A stretch of 64,000 bases of DNA from positions 30,923,638 to 30,987,637 of the forward strand of contig CM064732.1 in the NCBI GenBank assembly GCA_032717465.1, given 5' to 3'. The notes below the pieces were generated by a model. It was given only the letters and a program-made list of their open reading frames with translations. It searched no databases and was not told the DNA's origin. This stretch comes from Coenobita brevimanus (lineage: Eukaryota > Arthropoda > Malacostraca > Decapoda > Coenobitidae). Below are positions 58,606 to 64,000 of this stretch, in pieces (the first letter of the stretch is position 1; each line of letters begins with the position of its first letter). The position numbers and the translations under genes are program-made.

Positions 58606-59340
58606 TCACGGCCTGGCGCCAAATTGTTCCTTGGTGGACTTTCAGCCGGAAATTACGACTCGCGAGTGACCAACTTCCCGCCAAAATGCTGTGTTTATGA
58701 GTGACGTCACGCTGCCTACCCCCACAATCCATACCTCTATTTGTTCTTATCGCCTCTTTTACGTCTTCCTCTAGGCATTAGGGTCAGGTTTATGGGCTTC
58801 TGCGTCCATTTTTTTTTTTTTTTTTATCTTTTTGCGTTTCAGTATTGCATATCTATGCTGTAACAATGGAATGGCATCGTGCTTCCTTGTCTACCACTTT
58901 CTATTCTTATCTCCCCTCTTCGCATCGTCCTGCCACTGTAGTCGGGTTTTATATTCTTGTAGAGCTTTTTCCATTATCTTTTGCACATAAATATTGTAAT
59001 TTAGAAGTGACGTCATGCTATGGGGACCCACACCGTCGTCCCCTTATCTCTTCTTTTACACCGCTATAGTCGGCCTTTATAAGCCTGTGTATCTTTTTTT
59101 TTTTTTTATAACATATTTTGAACATTTTTTTTTTTTACAGGTGGATATATTACATTAGAGTAGAAATGTGTTTGTTTGTGTTGGAAAGAATTTTGGTGCA
59201 AAAATTCCGAGCAGTCACAAAGGCAAGGGCATTCCCGGGAGAATCTGGCCAATCGGGGACTTTGATCCTTTCCTTTCCCACCAATCAGCGACGGTCGTTT
59301 TCTTGCAATGAGAGAGAAGTTGTGTGAGGAGAAAAGCGCA
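58606..59340. promoter_or_regulatory. Candidate regulatory region (CRE, E2F, CCAAT-like motifs)
   Basis: Words seen: 'tggcgccaaat' (58614) and 'ttcccgccaaaa' (58674), both E2F-like; 'gtgacgtcac' (58701) and 'gtgacgtcat' (59008), full CRE palindromes; 'ggccaatcgg' (59247) and 'caccaatcagcg' (59279), CCAAT boxes. No transcription unit was identified on either side, so the function is a guess from motif clustering. Confidence 0.3.
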
Positions 59341-60590
59341 AGTGAACAAAAAGACTGTGAAGAAAAGAGAAGGACGAAGGGGAAATAGACGGTATAAGCA
59401 TGAGAAAATGAATTGGTTGCAGTTAAGAGAAATAATAAAGTAAACGACTTAGGGACCCCAAAATAATTAGTTATGGCAAATGATATACAAATGACGTCTT
59501 CGTGCTGAAAAAGTGAACTGTGTCAACACTGGGGACGTAATTTATATTCTGTGCCTGTTTTTACCACGATTCACCTCAGCTTAGGACTGCAGCCTGCTGT
59601 ATGTTTTTACTCTAACTTGGCACAGATTTTCGTTCTTTTACAGCTTATTTCACGTAGCTATGCTACCACTCCACACACAGCACTTTCCATTGCACTGCTT
59701 TGTGACAGAATTAAATTAATATGATAATCTAGTGTCAATCTGTTCTTGCATATCAGCATTCATGATGGAGAGATGGGGATTTTAGGCCAAATTAAAGAGT
59801 ATATGGAAGGAGTTAGTCTCATGCATCTAATAATGTCTTATTTAGTTTATTTTTTCTAAATCCAGGCGATTTTATTCAATAATAGTAAAGTTTTTCACAC
59901 TGAAGTTGTTAATGATGGCAGTAAATGTCTCCTTAACTTCTAAATATCCCTCTTAAGATGAATAAGAAGGTCTGAAAGTATCAAGAATTCAGTAAGACGC
60001 CACCATGCTGAATGCACTGTTGGAGTCTGTGTCAAACCCCTGTAGTTTCAGTAAGTCTCTTCTAAGCTGAACAAAATCGTCTGCAGGGGATGACAACAAG
60101 AAACAAAAGACGTTCTCGGGCTGACGGGGTTGTTTTTTATCGATTCTGTCTTCGGTTTTCTGAATCGCGTACCCTGGGTTGAATAGGACACTTCGTAGCA
60201 TGTCTTCTCTAATGATATATTTTGAATATTACACGTATGTTCTAGATATCATTTTAATATCGACACAGCTGGCATCAAAAACACACAAGAGGGAATTCAG
60301 GTGATACGGACAAGAAATCGCAATGAAAAATGTGGTACGAAACCTATGCCACATGGAATATCTGAAACAGGGTGTTGTACTCCTAACCGATAGAAAATGA
60401 AAGAATTTAACCCTTCAGCCCAAGCACGTCTTCTATAAGCTGTTCATGCACTTTTGATAGGATAGTAATACACTGAGGAGAGACCTTCAGGCTAGGGGTG
60501 GTGGATATAGTCTTCATTAACAGCCATGAGGAGTACGGATCTGTATCGTCCGAAGCGCTAAATAAAGAAATCAGTGAGTAAATAATTAAC

Positions 60591-60594
<4 letters not shown>
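59341..60594. other. No recognised gene; short minus frame 59989-60201
   Basis: The only frame worth noting is 59989-60201 (minus, 70 residues, 'SSPADDFVQLRRDLLKLQG'), which has protein-like composition but no domain I know and no clear splice sites. It could be a fragment of a host exon or of a mobile element. Confidence 0.3.

Positions 60595-60668
<74 letters not shown>
60595..60668. repeat. Compound microsatellite (TG)n(GA)n
   Basis: About 19 TG units then about 18 GA units. Confidence 0.95.
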
Positions 60669-60671
<3 letters not shown>

Positions 60672-60743
60672 CACTGATCGTAAGTTTACTTTTTTGTGTA
60701 TGTCATAGTATATGTGTGTCTCTGTGTTCATGTGATGGATTTC

Positions 60744-61715
60744 AATATCATCATCATCACCATCTGGACCTCCTTTCCCACCCTAGGGCAGGGTGAGGAG
60801 TGGCAACGTCCAGACAGCCTAAGTTTGCTCAATTCATGGGCAATGCTTCCATTCACTCATCATTCAAGCCGACGGAATCCTGGCTTCATCAGATAGGACA
60901 AAAAAAAAAAAAAAAAAAAAATCACCACGTCCTGTAGTTTCACATATACCCTCCTGATGGAACCAAACAGAAAGCTGTCGCGTTAAAAAGGGATGCCAAA
61001 TCCTGGTTATGCGCTTCGCACAAAATTCATCCAGCCAGCTCGGTCTCTTGTCAGTCTCTTAGCCTTACCAACTTCCATACTTCTCTTCCTCACACGCTTA
61101 TCCACCTTATCCCTCCACCTTCTTCTTGGCTTACCATGCCTGCTCCCTCCTTCAAATTCGCTCAGATATACCTTCTTCTCCACTCTATTGTCATCCATTC
61201 TCTCGACATGACCAAACCATCTCAGTACACTCTCTTGTTTCTGGTGTCCGCAGACTTCCTCACTCGGCATCTTTCACGAATCACATTATTCCGTATCCTG
61301 TCCACTCTCTGTACCCCATACACATTCCTCAACAGTCCCATCTCTACTGCTCTTACTCTTGACATCATTTTCATGCCACACCATAATCTCACATCCATAT
61401 GTTAAAGTTGGCACTAACACTCCTTCATGTAAGCCTCGCGTAGCTGCAGCACTCAAACCTCTTTTTTTTTTTTTTTTTTTTTTTAATTAAGGCCTTCATA
61501 GCACTAGCTACTTTCCTTCCTTGTGTCACTCTAATCTCCACTTTTTTTTTTTTTTTATTTCCTCTCTTTTCTATCATTGTACCCAGGTATTTGAACTCTC
61601 CCACCAATTCCAGTCTCTCTTCACTCTCTCTAACATCACACTGGGAGTTACCTTCTCTCTCATTTACCATCACAGACCATGTGATAGTCCTTTTGAATTT
61701 CAATAATAATTGCAA
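60744..61715 (-). mobile_element. RTE-4, copy 2 (thumb to tail)
   Basis: Minus strand: ORF2 thumb at 61425-61715 ('ERLELVGEFKYLGTMIE', 'VTQGRKVASAMKAL'), C-terminus at 61007-61270 ('LRWFGHVERMDDNRVEKK', 'HGKPRRRWRDKVDK'), a 3' UTR and a (GAT)n tail at 60744-60768. The last ~110 bp match 43660-43765. Three long A/T homopolymers (60900-60923, 61461-61484, 61540-61556) interrupt it, two of them inside coding sequence. Confidence 0.87.
61007..61715 (-). pseudogene. RTE-4 copy 2 ORF2 C-terminal region
   Basis: Thumb motif 'LVGEFKYLGTMIE' followed by poly-Lys runs where a short Asn/Glu/Lys stretch is normal, then frameshifts (61271-61425) and the closing 'RWFGHVERM' signature. Catalytic RT is absent because of 5' truncation. 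Confidence 0.87.
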
Positions 61716-62894
61716 TAGCTTGTTTTGCTCTAGGTAATGTTGTTTCAGGTTATTTCTGTATCTTGATTAACTCTTGATACGTAAACACATGGATCCATAT
61801 TGACACAAGACAAACTGTGTGAATGAATACAGTTATCACTCGGCTGCAATGACAGTTGTAACTCATCTTGCGTAAGAGATTGGTGCAGGCTTCTTTTGTA
61901 TAATGTCTTCATTAATGACATCAGACCTCTTGCTTTAATCATCTTGTAGAAGGAGAGTGGGCTATGTTTCAATTAAAAAAGGCCGTCATCCACAATAGGG
62001 AAGACATCAGCAAGACACAGATTTTTTTTTTTTTCACAGGAAAGTGGCAAACTTTTACATGTGGTCAAGGCTGTGTTAACTGTCCCTTTCTACTGAGATG
62101 CAGATTTTGTTCGACATACGAGTTCCTTGTATTGGAGGCACAGTGGGAGTTCATTTAGATGCAGACCACAGATGGCCCACCGCAAAGGGCTATCCAGGCG
62201 GCACTCGAATACACGCGTTGCTCCACATCTGTGTCCTCTGTTGTGACTGTGTTGTCGTCTCCCACCGCAGTTATCTTTTCTGCAATTTTTCGCATGCACT
62301 ATGAAGGCCATCTGCACTGACAGTGGTGGTTCCTCTTTCCAGTGCCAGATAGCTTTTGAAGAAAGCTTCAGACTCTCTTTGTGCTGTACCAGTTGTTCCC
62401 CTTTTTCTCTTTGAGCGGTGACTTGTTTCTCCACCTGTTAAAAGAATAAAGCAGTGACATCCACATCACAGTATGTTACTATTCCTTTCAGATACCTCTG
62501 CCGTTTCTGAAGTGCTCTCTTTACCTGATCATCATAATCATATACGCAATGTTGTAGTACTTGACGCAGTAGTCCTGTGCTGTACAGTACAATACACCAC
62601 ATCATTCGATTTCCAAAGCAACAGTGGGAATAGGTGTGGTTTTCCTGTCTTCCTGGACATTATCAACGATCCACTCATCACCAACACTTTCATCAGCGGA
62701 ATCTGCTTTTGCATGATCTAATTCGACCACACCTGCAGAAAATACTACTTCTTACCTTTACAAACTTTTCTTCTCTTCTTGTCGTGTTTGCATTCGAATA
62801 TCTCTTGATTTCCTTCTCTTTATTGTCCCAATCATATTACTATTTACCTTACTGATATGCATGATCCGCGTGGTTCCCTGGTCTGTGAGTGAAA
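61716..62894. other. No gene seen
   Basis: 1.2 kb with several 60-114-residue frames of no recognisable domain. T run at 62022-62034. No repeat similarity noticed. Confidence 0.35.
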
Positions 62895-63115
62895 ATAAAT
62901 ACATGAAGAAAATTGGTTCACAGGCAAAATAGGTCCGTGGAGATACTAGGCCCACAGGGAAATCCGAGTCCATGGGGATAAAATAATTCCATGATGGGAA
63001 ACACACTCATAGTGAAAATGGGTCCTTAGGGGAAAAATAAGTCCATGGGATGATACTGGTCCATTGAGGAAATTGTTCAGTGTGGAAATAGGTCTAACAG
63101 TTCCCAAGGGTTAAA
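62895..63115. repeat. Degenerate ~22-bp repeat ('aaataggtccatggggata')
   Basis: About nine irregular units around 'ataggtccgtggagatacta', 'ccgagtccatggggataaaa', 'aataagtccatgggatgata' and 'aaataggtctaacagttccc'. Confidence 0.55.
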
Positions 63116-63388
63116 ATAGGTGGGAGAGGGACTGACCCCTAGGGGGTGTTGCACGAGTCGGTCTTGTGTCCTAATTACCCTTAAAAATATTGAAACATCC
63201 GCAAGCTACATCTCTATTAAATTACTTTAAGGTACACTGATGGCTATTGTTGTTGTGAGGATAATGGCTGTTGTGGTGCAAACAGTGATGAAGGTTATGA
63301 CACTGATTTGTACGAGATTGTATATTGGCAAATATGGGTACTGTATATTTGTGGCAGTGGTCTCCCACACCCTAGCTGCTTTCCTTAC

Positions 63389-63427
<39 letters not shown>

Positions 63428-63894
63428 AGAAGGGGGGGGGGAGCTAAGCATTAGTAGAGGGATCGACGTCTTACTCTAGCTTTTTACCTCCAGACGATTT
63501 TGTTCAATTTCTGAACGATCTTTCGAAAATGAAGAGGATTTTAAAAGCCATATCAGTCACCAGATCGAAAAGTCTTTCCTAATGTTATATCTGCGCTAGA
63601 TGTCCTTTTCCTACTGAAGCTAAGACTCCCTACGAACATCGCACTACATGATAAATTGATGTCTGTGAATGTAGCAAAAAATGATGTAAAAAATTTTCCA
63701 TGTGAGTGAAGTTGTCAGGTTGTCTCGTTTATCAGAGAACTATCGCAGCTTTAAATATACCTAATTTTATATAACATGTGTGTATTCATAACATTAGTAA
63801 CTGGATTAACAGAAGGCATTCTATCTTTAACAATCTTACATCGGCATCAAACATTTTTAAAATAATGCCTTCCGTTCAGACCGTTGATTCGATA
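63116..63894. other. No gene; (GA)n at 63392-63425
   Basis: AT-rich, unassigned, with a GA microsatellite followed by a short G run. Confidence 0.4.
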
Positions 63895-63902
63895 TATATA
63901 TC

Positions 63903-63947
<45 letters not shown>
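63895..63947. repeat. (TA)n microsatellite next to SINE tail
   Basis: TA units followed directly by (TTCA)n of the SINE tail. Confidence 0.9.
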
Positions 63948-64000
63948 CATTCATTCATTCATTGCCAGACGCCATGTATCCCAAACGGGGTGGCCAACGG
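63946..64000 (-). mobile_element. 5S-derived SINE or RTE-3 tail, copy 2 (cut by window end)
   Basis: Minus strand reads 'ccgttggccaccccgtttgg', 'gatacatggcgtctggcaat' and (GAAT)n, the same end as 51680-51735. The GAAT tail and 'gatacatggcg' match the SINE rather than RTE-3 (AGAT, 'gattaaggcg'), so a SINE is more likely; the head is outside the window. Confidence 0.7.

Noticed and set aside
59989..60201. Host exon
   Set aside because: No splice-site pair, neighbour exon or recognised domain. Left as an unassigned frame.

Overview
The window looks like intergenic DNA from a large, repeat-rich invertebrate nuclear genome. The density of TA, GA, CT and GT microsatellites, the mix of RTE-like, Jockey-like, CR1-like and RNase H-bearing I-group LINEs, and a degenerate CTAACC tract best fit an arthropod, probably a decapod crustacean; this is inference. 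I could not support any host protein-coding gene, tRNA or intact rRNA gene. Every protein domain I recognise belongs to a retroelement and nearly all copies are broken.

Layout. 1-9 kb: dispersed non-coding repeats (called R1-R4 here), many sitting in ATT microsatellites, plus a GC-rich minisatellite at 1.3-2.4 kb. 8.7-11.1 kb: a gag-like coiled-coil fragment, a LINE 3' end and large AC/TA tracts. 12.2-22 kb: a minus-strand I-group LINE (LINE-A: gag with three zinc knuckles, APE endonuclease, RT, RNase H, structured 3' UTR) broken by two RTE-like insertions, each with a readable target-site duplication. The larger, RTE-1 (16558-19936), is almost intact and carries a PHD-type zinc finger inside its RT region. 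22.7-25 kb: the R1-R2-R1 arrangement again, broken by a second LINE-A 3' UTR. 25-31.5 kb: microsatellites, an RTE-3 3' end, R4 copies and a palindrome. 31.5-38.3 kb: a decayed LINE (LINE-E) split by a GGATCC-rich element and by a Jockey-like element (JOCK copy 1). 41-44 kb: an RNase H-bearing LINE fragment, a long TA tract and an internally deleted RTE-4. 46.7-54 kb: a CR1-like LINE interrupted by JOCK copy 2, a 5S rRNA-derived SINE and RTE-3. 54-56.4 kb: a foldback array of inverted modules. 57.4-58.6 kb: a polypyrimidine tract, followed by a region with CRE, E2F and CCAAT-like motifs. 60.7-61.7 kb: RTE-4 again. The window ends in the tail of a second SINE copy.

The most interesting relationship is a SINE/LINE pair. 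A SINE whose head is the 3' half of 5S rRNA, including the internal Pol III control region, ends in the same ~35-bp tail as RTE-3, two copies of which lie in this window. The LINE 3' ends also run directly into simple repeats, which suggests that retrotransposon tails seed the local microsatellites. All family assignments come from motifs read by eye; no database search was run.
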